Shown here in pieces: positions 53,087 through 62,425 of a stretch of DNA of 64,000 nucleotides. Under the pieces are notes generated by a model. That model was not told where the DNA came from. It saw only the letters and a program-made list of their open reading frames with translations, and made no database searches. The translations under genes were made by a program, and so were the position numbers. Each line of letters begins with the position of its first letter. Within the stretch, counting starts at the first letter, position 1. This DNA is from PUPG01 sp031323845 (GTDB taxonomy: Bacteria; Bacteroidota; Bacteroidia; Bacteroidales; UBA7960), in assembly GCA_031323845.1 (NCBI GenBank), contig JAVIYP010000007.1:6021-70020 (forward strand), written 5' to 3'.

Positions 53087-53171
53087 AATGATTAAGTACT
53101 TTGCTCACCGGGCATATGATGCGTTCGCCAGATGCCGGATGAGTCCGGATTATTTGCTTTACTACGGCAGA

Positions 53172-54632
53172 CTAACCTCCCTTAACGGCATTGATGGCGG
53201 TTTCCAGCGCTCCCTGCAGCATCTCCTGCGGGGGCTCGGCAATAAAACCTCCATCAATAAGCGCTTTGGTGGTGGCACGGGCATGTTCAATGTCTGCCTT
53301 GGCCAGGTCGTACGCTTCCTGCCAGGTCATTTCCTTGCGGGCAACTCCGTCTTTGATGGCCTGCATGGCAACATCAGCCGCTTCAAAGGGAAAGACTTCC
53401 GATTCGCTCATCTTGGCAATGATATCTTCAATATGGATGCCTCTTTTTTCAGAGAACCGGGCAATGGCTTCTGCTGCAGCAATGGCCATGTTGTCGGTGA
53501 TTTTCCGGGCCCTGACTATCAGTGCCCCTTTAAGAATGCCCGGGAAGCCGATTGAATTATTCACCTGGTTCGGGAAATCGCCACGGCCGGTAGCCACAAT
53601 GTACGCACCGGCTTCTTTCGCTGCATAAGGGTAAATCTCGGGCACAGGGTTGGCACACACAAACACGATGGACTTATCCGCCATCACACTGATCCACTCC
53701 TTCTTAACCACGTCGGGACCCGGCTTGGACAGCGCAATGAGCACATCGGCGTCCTTCATGGCTTCTTCCATGGTTTCTATTTTGTCCGGGTTGGTGATCT
53801 GGCAGAGCTCCCACTTGCGGTAAAAACGCTTGTCTTCTTCTATGTCTTTTCTGCCGGTATGCAAGGCTCCGCTTGAGTCGAACATAATGCTCTTTGCCGG
53901 ATCGGCACCGGCCGCATTTACGATACGGGCAATGGTGGCATTGGAGGCTCCCGCACCATAATAAACGATCTTTACATCTTCCATTTTCTTGTCAACCAGC
54001 TTGAGCGCATTGATCAGCCCGGCGAGCGTCACACATGCGGTGCCCTGTGCATCATCGTGCCAGACAGGAATGTCGCACTCTTCACGAAGCACATCGAGGA
54101 CCCTGTAACAGTTGGGCTGTGCAATGTCTTCAAGGTTGATGGCACCGAAGCTGTGCTGACACATTTTCACGAAGTCAATGATCTTTTCCGGGTCGTTTTT
54201 CCCATCCGGACCTTTGCTGTCAACACATAAGGCAATGGCATCCACCCCGCCGAGATACTTCATAAGAAATGCCTTTCCTTCCATAACGCCCATGCCACCG
54301 GGAGGCGTACAGTCACCATCGCCCAGAACGCGGGTAGAATCGCTGACGACAGCCACCAGGTTGCCCCGGTTACTCAGCTCATAAGAGGTGTTGTTGTCGT
54401 CGCGTATCGATGTTGAAATCTTCGATACTCCCGGCGTATACCAGGCATTAAACCAGTTAAAACCCATAACCGGAGCCTTAGGCAACGTCTGCATCTTACC
54501 ATTGTAAAACCGATGAGCGCGAACAGCCAGTTCCTTGTAAAACAGCGTTTTAACTTTTGCTTTTTGCTCCTGGGAAAAATCCTCAGGAATCAGTGATTCA
54601 AGATTGTCAAGGGTGAGGTTCAAGTGTTTCAT
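53172..54632 (-). CDS. NAD(P)-dependent malic enzyme
   Basis: The 486-residue protein decarboxylates malate to pyruvate. It shows FYNGKMQTLPKAPV, the substrate Tyr in FNAWYTPGVS, DSTRVLGDGD, GKAFLMKYLGGVDAI with the catalytic Lys, the metal-binding EDI-x-QP (NLEDIAQPN) and HDDAQGTA, and the Rossmann segment VYYGAGASNATIAR. It has only the malic enzyme domains; the phosphotransacetylase-like C-terminal domain of longer MaeB proteins is absent. The cofactor cannot be decided with confidence. The gene precedes ruvA and sprA on the same strand with a spacer of 85 bases. Confidence 0.92.
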   Translation of the reverse strand: MKHLNLTLDNLESLIPEDFSQEQKAKVKTLFYKELAVRAHRFYNGKMQTLPKAPVMGFNWFNAWYTPGVSKISTSIRDDNNTSYELSNRGNLVAVVSDSTRVLGDGDCTPPGGMGVMEGKAFLMKYLGGVDAIALCVDSKGPDGKNDPEKIIDFVKMCQHSFGAINLEDIAQPNCYRVLDVLREECDIPVWHDDAQGTACVTLAGLINALKLVDKKMEDVKIVYYGAGASNATIARIVNAAGADPAKSIMFDSSGALHTGRKDIEEDKRFYRKWELCQITNPDKIETMEEAMKDADVLIALSKPGPDVVKKEWISVMADKSIVFVCANPVPEIYPYAAKEAGAYIVATGRGDFPNQVNNSIGFPGILKGALIVRARKITDNMAIAAAEAIARFSEKRGIHIEDIIAKMSESEVFPFEAADVAMQAIKDGVARKEMTWQEAYDLAKADIEHARATTKALIDGGFIAEPPQEMLQGALETAINAVKGG

Positions 54633-54725
54633 ATATAAAGCTTTTTGGTTCGTTGTAAAGATATAATATTTTTATAATGATGGAAAAAGATTTTGGCCGC
54701 AGGCTTCCGGAATTTGTTTTTCTGC

Positions 54726-54733
54726 TAATTTTG
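54726..54733 (+). promoter_or_regulatory. -7 element of the PfkB-family kinase gene
   Basis: TAATTTTG matches TAnnTTTG and lies 32 bases before the ATG at 54765. A -33 box at the correct spacing is not clear. Confidence 0.45.
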
Positions 54734-54764
54734 TGACTTCACGTTCAAAAAAACAAGAAAAATC

Positions 54765-55868
54765 ATGATACAAAAGGAAAGACTTAAGCGTGTGATCAGC
54801 AAACTGAAACGCTATACCAGGAAAAATCACCTGCTGATAGGTTTTGACGGGTTTGTGGATGAGATCATACACGTTGTGGATAAAAGGGAAAGCCCGGAAA
54901 GCTATGAACGCATATCCGACATAAAAGCATTTTCAGAACGCATTGCCTCTGTGGCCGGGCTGAGCGCAAACATTGAGCTGGTGCCCACACAAACCAAACT
55001 TGGAGGCAATGGCCCCATTATGGCCAACGCCATCATTGCGCAAGGACAGGAAGTCAGTTATATCGGTGCCATCGGCAAATACACCATACATCCTGTGTTT
55101 CAAACCTTCGCCGACAATTGCCGGCAAGTGATCTCGCTCACCGAGCCGGGCCATACCGACGCCCTGGAGTTCTTTGACGGCAAGATCATGCTGGGCAAAA
55201 TGAACAACCTCGTCGAAGTCAGCATTGATAACCTGTTAAAGCAACTCCCCGAAGAGGAGCTCGTTACGCTGCTTTCCGAAACCGATATGGTGGCCTTTAC
55301 CAACTGGACCATGTTGTCGAACCTCAACGGTATCATTGAACGCTTCAGCTCCATCATCAGCGGACTCAAAAAAAAGCCAACGGTATTTGTTGACCTTGCA
55401 GACCCCAAAAAGCGCACGGCAAGCGACATCCGTGAGGTGTTAACGCTGATTTCCGGCCTGCCCTGCGACACCATACTGAGCATGAACATGAACGAGTCCA
55501 CCCTCATCAGCCTGGTGCTCGGCATCAAAGAAGATGAGATTCTGGCGCGGGCGACACAGATCAGGGAGAAGACCGGTGTTACCGGTATCGTTATCCATCC
55601 GCTCAACGGTGCCGCAATTGCCCATGAAAAAGAATCGGTCTGGATGGAAGGCCCATACACCGAAAAGCCAAAACTGACCACCGGCGCGGGTGACAATTTC
55701 AATGCAGGTTTTTGCAATGCCTGGCTTGCCGGCTTTGAGCCCGGTGAGTGCCTGCTCATGGGAGTTTGCACGTCGGGCTACTATGTCAGGAATGCCAAAT
55801 CGCCGGCCAAAGAGGACCTTCTGGTATTTATGGATGACTGGCAGGCAGCCGGTTGCGGCAACATCTGA
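54765..55868 (+). CDS. PfkB-family carbohydrate kinase
   Basis: The 367-residue protein is a ribokinase/PfkB-type sugar kinase. It has the GG-containing N-terminal signature in TKLGGNGPIMANAI, the substrate-side GFDGFVDE, and the C-terminal ATP-binding/catalytic motif TTGAGDNFNAGFCNAWLAG, whose Asp is the general base. It is slightly longer than fructokinases (~310). The sugar is not indicated by neighbours: it is divergent from malic enzyme and followed by a lipoprotein gene. Members of this subgroup with an N-terminal basic helix (RLKRVISKLKRYTRKNH) are common in Bacteroidota and largely uncharacterised. Confidence 0.88.
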   Translation: MIQKERLKRVISKLKRYTRKNHLLIGFDGFVDEIIHVVDKRESPESYERISDIKAFSERIASVAGLSANIELVPTQTKLGGNGPIMANAIIAQGQEVSYIGAIGKYTIHPVFQTFADNCRQVISLTEPGHTDALEFFDGKIMLGKMNNLVEVSIDNLLKQLPEEELVTLLSETDMVAFTNWTMLSNLNGIIERFSSIISGLKKKPTVFVDLADPKKRTASDIREVLTLISGLPCDTILSMNMNESTLISLVLGIKEDEILARATQIREKTGVTGIVIHPLNGAAIAHEKESVWMEGPYTEKPKLTTGAGDNFNAGFCNAWLAGFEPGECLLMGVCTSGYYVRNAKSPAKEDLLVFMDDWQAAGCGNI

Positions 55869-55980
55869 CATACCGCCCCGGCAAACACCGGTGTGTAGCC
55901 GATGAGCAAAACCCTGTAAGAAGGATCAGCTGTTTTTTTGTAATTTCGCAAGCACACCATTAACTGAGGCGGGGATTTTC

Positions 55981-57759
55981 ATGACACACTCCTATCACAC
56001 AACGAGGACTATGCTGATCATAACGGTAGCTGTTATGATCATGGCGCTCCTTTACGCCTGTGCCAATGTGGTGGCGCCCACCGGAGGGCCGAAAGATGAA
56101 ACGCCCCCCCGGGTCATACGAAGCAATCCGCCAAACTACGCTACCCATTTTAATGAAAAGCAGATCAGAATATTTTTTGATGAGTTCATACGCCTGCACA
56201 ACCTCCGGCAGCAAATGCTGGTGTCGCCGCCCCTGAAATCCCTGCCCGAGGTGAGGATACGCGGAAGGTCCATCATCATCGACATTGAAGAGGAGCTGCG
56301 TCCCAACTCAACCTATAATTTCTTTTTCGGAGATGCCATTCGCGACATCACCGAAGGCAATGCCATTCCCAACTTCCAGTTCGTGTTCTCGACAGGCAGT
56401 TATGTGGACTCCCTTTCTGTCAGGGGGCAAGTCAGAAATGCGTTTAACCACAAGCCCGAAGAGGGTGTTTTTGTGATGCTTTACGATCAGCCGTACGACT
56501 CGGTGCCTTACCTTGAACGTCCTGTCTATCTTGCAAAAACAGACAAGGAAGGCCGCTTTCTGATCAGCAATATGGCCGACGGCCTCTATCTTATGTTTGC
56601 GCTGCGCGACAACAACGCCAACTTTCTGTTCGATCTTCCGGACGAAAAAATCGCCTTTCTGGACAGCCTGATCAGGCCTGAATACTTCACAGCCGTCAAA
56701 GAACCGGACACCAACGACCTGGAAGAAGATCTCCAGCCTGCTGAGGGGTTGCACTTCGTGCCTGAAGCGGCGGAAGCTGAAGACAAGGCCCCCGGGCTTC
56801 CGGAGTCAGGGGTGGCCGGCAATTTTTACGAGCTGTTTCTCTTTCAGGAAGCGGATACTGTTCAACGGGTGGTGTCGGCCTCTCTTACCCGTGAAGGGCT
56901 CATCACCATTGCATTCAGGATCCCCTATGACTCTGCTCATGTGCGCGAAATCCGAAGGCCTTTTGACAAACAGTGGCATATCCCCGAGTTCTCTGCGAAG
57001 CAGGACACCCTCAGGATATGGTTTGCTGAGACCGGGCGCGACAGCCTTTTCCTGGAAATACGCGACTGCGACCGGATTCTCGACACTATCGCCCGCTCAA
57101 CCACCCTCCGCGCTCGTCGCGACCGCAGGGAAGCAGACACCATTCCGGCCCCGCTTGCCATAAGGGCAACGTATCGCCGCGCCACAGCGGTTCCCTTTTT
57201 TGAGCCGGTTGGATTTGTCAGTGAGCACCCCCTGGCTGACATCCGATCAGAAAAAATCAGGGTGCTGATGCACGACAGCATAAATGTTGAAACCGGCTTT
57301 CACTTCGCTGACGAGGTGCGCCGCAAGGTGCTCATGACACCCCTGCCTGAAGAAGGAAGCCGCTACCATGTGGAATTCCTGCCGGGCGCCTTCGAAGACA
57401 TCTTTGGACTGAAAAACGACAGCCTTCATTTCAGGTTTACAGCCAGCACACGCGAAAACTACGGCAACCTGATCATACACGTGGAGCTTCCTGAAAAAGA
57501 CTATCAATTCCTGCTGCAACTGCTTGACCGGGATCAGAGGGTACTCGGCGAAAAGACCCTGCTGGATTCCGGCACCTATACGTTTGAATACCTGGGGCCA
57601 GGGTCCTACGGATTACGGCTGGTACACGACAAAAACAACAACGGTCGCTGGGACACCGGCCACTACCTCAAAGGCATTCAGCCCGAAACCGTGACCATCT
57701 TCCCCGAGACCATCCAGATCAGGGAAAACTGGGATGTGGAAATAAACCTTCAACCCTGA
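55981..57759 (+). CDS. Ig-like-domain (Big_5) lipoprotein
   Basis: The 592-residue protein has a lipoprotein signal with Cys27 in LLYAC. It is followed by the stretch NVVAPTGGPKDETPPRVIRS, typical of a widespread Bacteroidota lipoprotein that begins with a Big_5-type Ig-like domain (residues ~40-145, ending FQFVFSTGSYVDSLSV). A second beta domain (VRGQVRNAFNHKPEEGVFVM, DKEGRFLISNMADGLYLMFA) looks like a carboxypeptidase-regulatory-like fold, and the C-terminus repeats this pattern (SYGLRLVHDKNNNGRWDTG). The function is unknown. An alternative Met at 56011 is possible but the first start leaves a normal signal peptide n-region. Confidence 0.8.
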   Translation: MTHSYHTTRTMLIITVAVMIMALLYACANVVAPTGGPKDETPPRVIRSNPPNYATHFNEKQIRIFFDEFIRLHNLRQQMLVSPPLKSLPEVRIRGRSIIIDIEEELRPNSTYNFFFGDAIRDITEGNAIPNFQFVFSTGSYVDSLSVRGQVRNAFNHKPEEGVFVMLYDQPYDSVPYLERPVYLAKTDKEGRFLISNMADGLYLMFALRDNNANFLFDLPDEKIAFLDSLIRPEYFTAVKEPDTNDLEEDLQPAEGLHFVPEAAEAEDKAPGLPESGVAGNFYELFLFQEADTVQRVVSASLTREGLITIAFRIPYDSAHVREIRRPFDKQWHIPEFSAKQDTLRIWFAETGRDSLFLEIRDCDRILDTIARSTTLRARRDRREADTIPAPLAIRATYRRATAVPFFEPVGFVSEHPLADIRSEKIRVLMHDSINVETGFHFADEVRRKVLMTPLPEEGSRYHVEFLPGAFEDIFGLKNDSLHFRFTASTRENYGNLIIHVELPEKDYQFLLQLLDRDQRVLGEKTLLDSGTYTFEYLGPGSYGLRLVHDKNNNGRWDTGHYLKGIQPETVTIFPETIQIRENWDVEINLQP

Positions 57760-58163
57760 TCACAAAAGCTTTTTCGCTAAAAAAATATTCCCGGTTTTTT
57801 CCCGTTTAACCAATTAAAAAACATATTTTTGCATTAGTTTTCACAAAATGCATCTTGCCGGCTTTTTGTGATGCTAATTAATTAACAACGCTATTCTTTT
57901 TATAAGATGGCGTGGCAATGGGCATAGGTTGGAAAGAAAAAGTTAGGTGGGAAAAAATGGAGTTGAAGCCGAACGTTCATTTCAACCTGTCCCGTCCGGA
58001 AAAGGTTACACTTTTTGTAATTTCAACTCGGGTTTGCCGGTGCTTCCAAAACAAACGAATCACCAATTAAACGATTAAACAATTTTCAATGGTTTGAGGT
58101 CGTAATTCTGAATTCTGAAATCCGGCTTCTGACTTCACAAACATAAACTACAAAACGAGCGTT
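57760..58163 (+). promoter_or_regulatory. Leader and promoter region of the epimerase-decarboxylase operon
   Basis: The spacer contains a -7 box TATTTTTG (57824-57831). Directly after it is a long imperfect hairpin: ATTAG/CTAAT at 57833-57837 and 57874-57878, and CACAAAA/TTTTGTG at 57842-57848 and 57864-57870. This gives a leader of over 300 bases before mce. The second half (about 58055-58140) is a patch of repeated words, including AATTAAACGATTAAACAATT and AATTCTGAATTCTGAA. No coding frame is convincing. Confidence 0.45.
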
Positions 58164-58577
58164 ATGAACATTTCGCACATTGAACACATCGGCATAGCTG
58201 TCAGCAACCTGGAGGAGTCTATTCGCTTTTACGAGGACGTCCTTGGTCTAAAGTGCTATTCCATTGAGGAGGTAGCCGATCAAAAGGTTCGCACGGCATT
58301 TTTCATGGTTGGACAAACGAAGGTTGAGCTTCTTGAGTCGACAGACCCCGAGGGTCCCATAGGAAAGTTCATTGAGAAGAAAGGAGAAGGGGTACATCAC
58401 ATGGCATTTGCGGTAAAGGGCATTGAGGATGCGCTGGCAAGGCTCGACGAGCGGGGCATCCGGCTGATCGACAAAGCACCGCGCAAAGGCGCCGAGGGCC
58501 TTGACATTGCTTTTCTGCATCCAAAATCAACGCATGGTGTCCTGATGGAACTCTGTGAAGACAAAAACAAATCATAA
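58164..58577 (+). CDS. mce: Methylmalonyl-CoA epimerase
   Basis: The 137-residue protein is a vicinal-oxygen-chelate metalloenzyme that interconverts (S)- and (R)-methylmalonyl-CoA. The metal ligands are His in IEHIGIAVSNLEE (the start), Gln/Glu in TKVELLES, His in GVHHMAFAV and Glu in VLMELCE at the end; LIDKAPRKGAEG and HPKSTHGV are also typical. It starts the operon and is 15 bases from mmdA. In propionate fermentation it links the mutase product to the decarboxylase that follows. Confidence 0.96.
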   Translation: MNISHIEHIGIAVSNLEESIRFYEDVLGLKCYSIEEVADQKVRTAFFMVGQTKVELLESTDPEGPIGKFIEKKGEGVHHMAFAVKGIEDALARLDERGIRLIDKAPRKGAEGLDIAFLHPKSTHGVLMELCEDKNKS

Positions 58578-58592
58578 CATACAACACATTTT

Positions 58593-60152
58593 ATGGCCTT
58601 TGAAGACAAGATCAAGACATTGTTAAGGAAGCGGGAGCTTGCCAAGCTGGGTGGTGGTCAGAAAAGGATTGACTTACAGCACCAGAAGGGGAAGCTGACT
58701 GCAAGGGAACGCATTGAGCTGCTGCTTGACGACGGCAGTTTTGAGGAGTTCGACATGTTTGTCACACACCGCTGCACGGAATTCGGACTTGAAGACAAGC
58801 ATTTTTATTCAGATGGTGTTGTTACTGGTTACGGAACGATAGATGGCCGGGTAGTGTATGTCTTTGCACAGGATTTTACGGTCTTTGGAGGTTCCTTGTC
58901 GCTGGCGTATGCCGAAAAGATCTGCAAGGTCATGGATAAGGCTCTGAAGGTGGGTGCTCCTGTCATCGGACTGAACGACAGCGGAGGAGCGCGCATACAG
59001 GAGGGCGTGAACAGCCTCGCCGGTTATGCCGACATCTTTCAGCGCAACATCATGGCTTCGGGCGTTATACCGCAAATCAGCGGCATTTTCGGCCCGTGTG
59101 CCGGGGGCGCGGTGTATTCGCCTGCGCTGACTGACTTCAGCATCATGACCAAGGAAAACTCCTATATGTTCGTCACCGGACCAAAAGTGGTTAAAACCGT
59201 CACCGGAGAAACCGTGACTGAGCAGGAGCTGGGCGGCGCAATTACTCACGGCACCAAATCAGGGGTAACGCATTTTATCGCCGACGACGAACGGGAAGGC
59301 ATTTTGCTGATCCGGAAACTGATCAGCTACCTTCCGCAGAACAACCTGGAAGAAGCTCCCCTGGAACCCTGCGATGACCCCATCGACAGACTCGAAGACG
59401 AGCTTAACACCATCATACCGGAAAACCCGAACAAACCCTATAACGTCAAGGACATCATTTATTCGATTGTCGATTACAGTGAATTCCTTGAGGTGCAGCG
59501 CAACTATGCACCCAACATCGTGACCGGTTTTGCACGCTTTAACGGGATGTCGGTGGGTATTGTAGCCAATCAGCCCAATTACCTGGCTGGTGTTCTTGAC
59601 ATCAACGCCTCAAGGAAAGCCGCACGCTTTGTCCGTTTCTGCGACGCCTTCAACATTCCGCTCGTCACCCTGGTGGATGTTCCGGGCTTTTTACCGGGCA
59701 CAGCCCAGGAATACGGCGGCATCATCATTCATGGCGCAAAACTGCTCTTTGCCTACGGCGAAGCCACGGTGCCAAAAGTAACCGTCATTCTGCGCAAAGC
59801 TTATGGCGGCGCCTATTGTGTGATGAGTTCGAAACACCTGCGCGGCGACATCAATTACGCCTGGCCAATGGCCGAAATTGCCGTAATGGGCCCAAAAGGA
59901 GCCATTGAAGTGCTCAAAAACAAAGAACTTCGTGAAATAGAAGACGAGAAAGAAAAAGCAGCCTTTCTTGAAAAACACGAAACAGAATACAAGGAAAAGT
60001 TTGCCACTCCATACAACGCTGCCCGTTACGGGTACATCGATGATGTAATTGAACCGCGCAACAGCCGGTTCCGCATCATCAGGGCGTTACAGTCGCTGGC
60101 AACAAAAAAGGACGTAAATCCGCCAAAGAAACACTCAAACATACCCTTGTAA
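58593..60152 (+). CDS. mmdA: Methylmalonyl-CoA decarboxylase carboxyltransferase subunit (alpha)
   Basis: The 519-residue protein belongs to the acyl-CoA carboxyltransferase family shared by methylmalonyl-CoA decarboxylase alpha and propionyl-CoA carboxylase beta. It has the two crotonase-like halves, with oxyanion segments GLNDSGGARIQEGV, GPCAGGAVYSPAL and VDVPGFLPGTAQEYGGIIIHGAKLL (quoted in parts), plus AYGGAYCVMSSKHL. The neighbouring OadG-, biotin-carrier- and OadB-type genes identify it as the decarboxylase component: it transfers the carboxyl of (S)-methylmalonyl-CoA to biotin, yielding propionyl-CoA. No biotin carboxylase gene is nearby, which speaks against an ATP-dependent carboxylase. 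Confidence 0.93.
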   Translation: MAFEDKIKTLLRKRELAKLGGGQKRIDLQHQKGKLTARERIELLLDDGSFEEFDMFVTHRCTEFGLEDKHFYSDGVVTGYGTIDGRVVYVFAQDFTVFGGSLSLAYAEKICKVMDKALKVGAPVIGLNDSGGARIQEGVNSLAGYADIFQRNIMASGVIPQISGIFGPCAGGAVYSPALTDFSIMTKENSYMFVTGPKVVKTVTGETVTEQELGGAITHGTKSGVTHFIADDEREGILLIRKLISYLPQNNLEEAPLEPCDDPIDRLEDELNTIIPENPNKPYNVKDIIYSIVDYSEFLEVQRNYAPNIVTGFARFNGMSVGIVANQPNYLAGVLDINASRKAARFVRFCDAFNIPLVTLVDVPGFLPGTAQEYGGIIIHGAKLLFAYGEATVPKVTVILRKAYGGAYCVMSSKHLRGDINYAWPMAEIAVMGPKGAIEVLKNKELREIEDEKEKAAFLEKHETEYKEKFATPYNAARYGYIDDVIEPRNSRFRIIRALQSLATKKDVNPPKKHSNIPL

Positions 60153-60218
60153 CGTGACGGAAGTCTTGGGTGCAGGCCGTGTTTCCCGGGTTTGCAAAAA
60201 ACATGCAGGTACTTTGGA

Positions 60219-60692
60219 ATGCTTTTGATAAGAACGATGCTATATATGATGACAGGTTTAGTGCTTTTTATGATGGAAGTTCACGCTGGCGCTGAAGCGG
60301 CAGAGGCTTCCAAAACCTTTTCTCAGCATGACCCTTACGGTTTTATCATGGCCATGCTGGGTATGGGCATAGTGTTTACCATACTGATCCTGACCTATTT
60401 TATCTTTTCGAATACCCCGAAACTGTACACGCCTGCGTTCAGGCAAAAGCTTAAGGATTTCTTCAGGAAGAAGCCGGCCGAAACAGCGGAAGCAGCAACA
60501 AAGGAGGAGGAGCCCGGGGCCCTGCCGGACCTGACAGGAGAAGTGAATGCCGCCATCGCCGCCGCCATTCACTTGTACAGGTCGGAGCTGCATGACTTTG
60601 AAGACACGGTGATCACCATGAAAAAAGTGTCACGGACCTATTCACCATGGAGTTCAAAAATTTACGGATTAAGAAACCTCAACCAGCGGTAA
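60219..60692 (+). CDS. mmdD: OadG-family small membrane subunit (delta) of the decarboxylase
   Basis: I favour the ATG at 60219 (MLLIRTMLYMMTG...), giving 157 residues; a TTG at 60192 and later ATGs at 60237 and 60246 are also possible. There is an N-terminal hydrophobic segment, probably a signal or anchor, then the OadG membrane helix (YGFIMAMLGMGIVFTILILT) with its conserved Gly-Met-Gly and a Pro/Ala/Glu-rich linker. A C-terminal part (VNAAIAAAIHLYRSEL) is like the Ala-rich segment of OadG proteins, which binds the carboxyltransferase and Zn or holds the complex to the membrane. It lies between mmdA and the biotin carrier gene, as in other Na+ pump operons. Confidence 0.8.
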   Translation: MLLIRTMLYMMTGLVLFMMEVHAGAEAAEASKTFSQHDPYGFIMAMLGMGIVFTILILTYFIFSNTPKLYTPAFRQKLKDFFRKKPAETAEAATKEEEPGALPDLTGEVNAAIAAAIHLYRSELHDFEDTVITMKKVSRTYSPWSSKIYGLRNLNQR

Positions 60693-60794
60693 GAGGCAGC
60701 TTTCTTTCAAGAGCAACAACATTATGTTTTCATACATCAACATAAAACAAGCTATCGCAACAAAAACCATCAAACCCACAAGCTGTATTCTTTC

Positions 60795-61235
60795 ATGAAG
60801 AAATATAAGTTCATCATACACGGTAACGAATATGACGTTCATATCAAGAGTGTTGAAGACAACATTATTGAGCTTGACGTAAACGGCTCTGCTTACAAGG
60901 TGGAGGTTGACAAGTCCATCCAGCCGGCAAAAACGCCCAAGCTGGTCAGGGCACGTGTTTCAACACCAAAGGAGGATGGGCCTGAAGAGGTTACCACGCA
61001 AAAGCCTGCATCGGCTCCTGCCGGAAAAATAAGCTCGCCTTTGCCGGGCACGGTGGTCAATATCTTTGTCAGGGAGGGCGATAAGGTAAAAGTTGGCCAG
61101 AAGCTGATGATTCTCGAAGCCATGAAGATGGAAAACAACATTGACTCCGACAAGGACGGCATTGTAACATCCATACCTGTCAGGCCGGGTCAGTCGGTGA
61201 TGGAAGGTGACACACTAATTGAGATAGGAGAATAG
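60795..61235 (+). CDS. mmdC: Biotin carrier subunit (gamma) of the decarboxylase
   Basis: The 146-residue protein has a C-terminal biotinyl domain (about residues 77-146) with the biotinylation site Lys111 in EAMKMEN and SPLPGTVVNIFVREGDKVKVG before it. A Pro/Ala/Thr-rich linker (about 45-77) joins it to an N-terminal ~40-residue beta domain (KKYKFIIHGNEYDVHI). The carrier moves carboxy-biotin from MmdA to the membrane subunit MmdB, where decarboxylation drives Na+ export. It stops nine bases before mmdB. Confidence 0.95.
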   Translation: MKKYKFIIHGNEYDVHIKSVEDNIIELDVNGSAYKVEVDKSIQPAKTPKLVRARVSTPKEDGPEEVTTQKPASAPAGKISSPLPGTVVNIFVREGDKVKVGQKLMILEAMKMENNIDSDKDGIVTSIPVRPGQSVMEGDTLIEIGE

Positions 61236-61243
61236 GGTAAGTC

Positions 61244-62407
61244 ATGGACAGCGGATTATTCAGTTTTTTATACGAGCAGCTGGCAGAATTTGCGAGCCAT
61301 ACGGCATTTTCAAACCTTACCTGGGGTCACCTGGTGATGATAGCCGTGGGCTTGTTTTTTATCAACCTCGCCATTACCAAGCATTATGAGCCCTTACTGC
61401 TCATTCCCATTGGCTTTGGCATCATCATCGGCAACATTCCCTTCGATCTGGATGCTGACCTGAAGATTGGCATCTACGAAGAAGGCAGCGTGCTGAACAT
61501 GCTGTATTTTGGCGTGCAGCGGGGTTTGTATCCGCCGATCATTTTTCTTGGGATCGGGGCTATGACAGACTTCAGTTCGCTGTTGTCGAAGCCACGCCTG
61601 GTTTTGCTGGGAGCAGCGGCACAGTTTGGTATTTTTGCCGCCTATTCTTTTTCGCTTTTCCTGGGTTTTGAGCCGCATCAGGCAGGCGCCATAGCCATTA
61701 TCGGGGGTGCTGACGGTCCTACGGCCATCTTCCTTTCGTCAAAGCTGGCCCCTGAATTCATAGGCCCCATTGCTATTGCAGCCTACTCTTATATGGCCCT
61801 GGTGCCCGTCATTCAGCCTCCCATCATGAAGCTGCTCACAACAAAAAAAGAGCGCGTCATCCGCATGAAGCCGCCCAGAGCCGTTCCTAAACAGGAAAAA
61901 ATCATCTTCCCGATTGTGGGGATATTGCTGACGACCTTCATCATGCCTACGGCTCTGCCCCTGCTGGGGATGCTGTTCTTCGGCAACCTGCTTAAAGAGA
62001 GTGGGGTAACAAACAGGCTGGCTGAAACGGCCCGTTCATCACTGGTGGATATCGTTACGATTTTCCTGGGACTGACGGTGGGTGCCTCCACGCAGGCTAC
62101 GGTATTCCTTACCACGGAATCGCTGATGATCTTCGGCCTGGGCGCTGCCGCCTTCGTCATAGCCACCTTCAGCGGTGTTATTTTCGCCAAGATCATGAAC
62201 TACTTCTCCCCCGCCGACGACCGGATCAACCCGCTCATCGGCAACTCAGGAGTTTCGGCAGTCCCTGACAGCGCACGTGTATCGCAGCATATCGGCCTTG
62301 AATACGACAAGACCAACCACCTGCTGATGCATGCCATGGCCGCCAACGTATCAGGCGTCATCGGAAGTGCCATCGCAGCCGGTATTTTGCTGAGTTTCCT
62401 GGCGTAA
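61244..62407 (+). CDS. mmdB: Na+-translocating decarboxylase membrane subunit (beta)
   Basis: The 387-residue integral membrane protein matches OadB/MmdB/GcdB. It has about nine helices and the conserved Na+-site motifs GIGAMTDFSSLLSKP, GADGPTAIFLSSKL (the re-entrant loop with the essential Asp) and the late GNSGVSAVPDSARVSQ with a Ser and Arg important in OadB. It decarboxylates carboxybiotin and pumps Na+ outward. Together with MmdA, MmdC and MmdD this is a complete primary Na+ pump, allowing energy conservation at the propionyl-CoA step. The operon ends here, 18 bases from the stop codon of the converging amylase gene. Confidence 0.95.
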   Translation: MDSGLFSFLYEQLAEFASHTAFSNLTWGHLVMIAVGLFFINLAITKHYEPLLLIPIGFGIIIGNIPFDLDADLKIGIYEEGSVLNMLYFGVQRGLYPPIIFLGIGAMTDFSSLLSKPRLVLLGAAAQFGIFAAYSFSLFLGFEPHQAGAIAIIGGADGPTAIFLSSKLAPEFIGPIAIAAYSYMALVPVIQPPIMKLLTTKKERVIRMKPPRAVPKQEKIIFPIVGILLTTFIMPTALPLLGMLFFGNLLKESGVTNRLAETARSSLVDIVTIFLGLTVGASTQATVFLTTESLMIFGLGAAAFVIATFSGVIFAKIMNYFSPADDRINPLIGNSGVSAVPDSARVSQHIGLEYDKTNHLLMHAMAANVSGVIGSAIAAGILLSFLA

Positions 62408-62425
62408 GCTGTGTAATATCAGAAA

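Noticed and set aside
58593..60152. Propionyl-CoA carboxylase beta subunit
   Set aside because: The family is shared, but the adjacent OadG-, biotin-carrier- and OadB-type genes and the absence of a biotin carboxylase indicate the Na+ pump decarboxylase.
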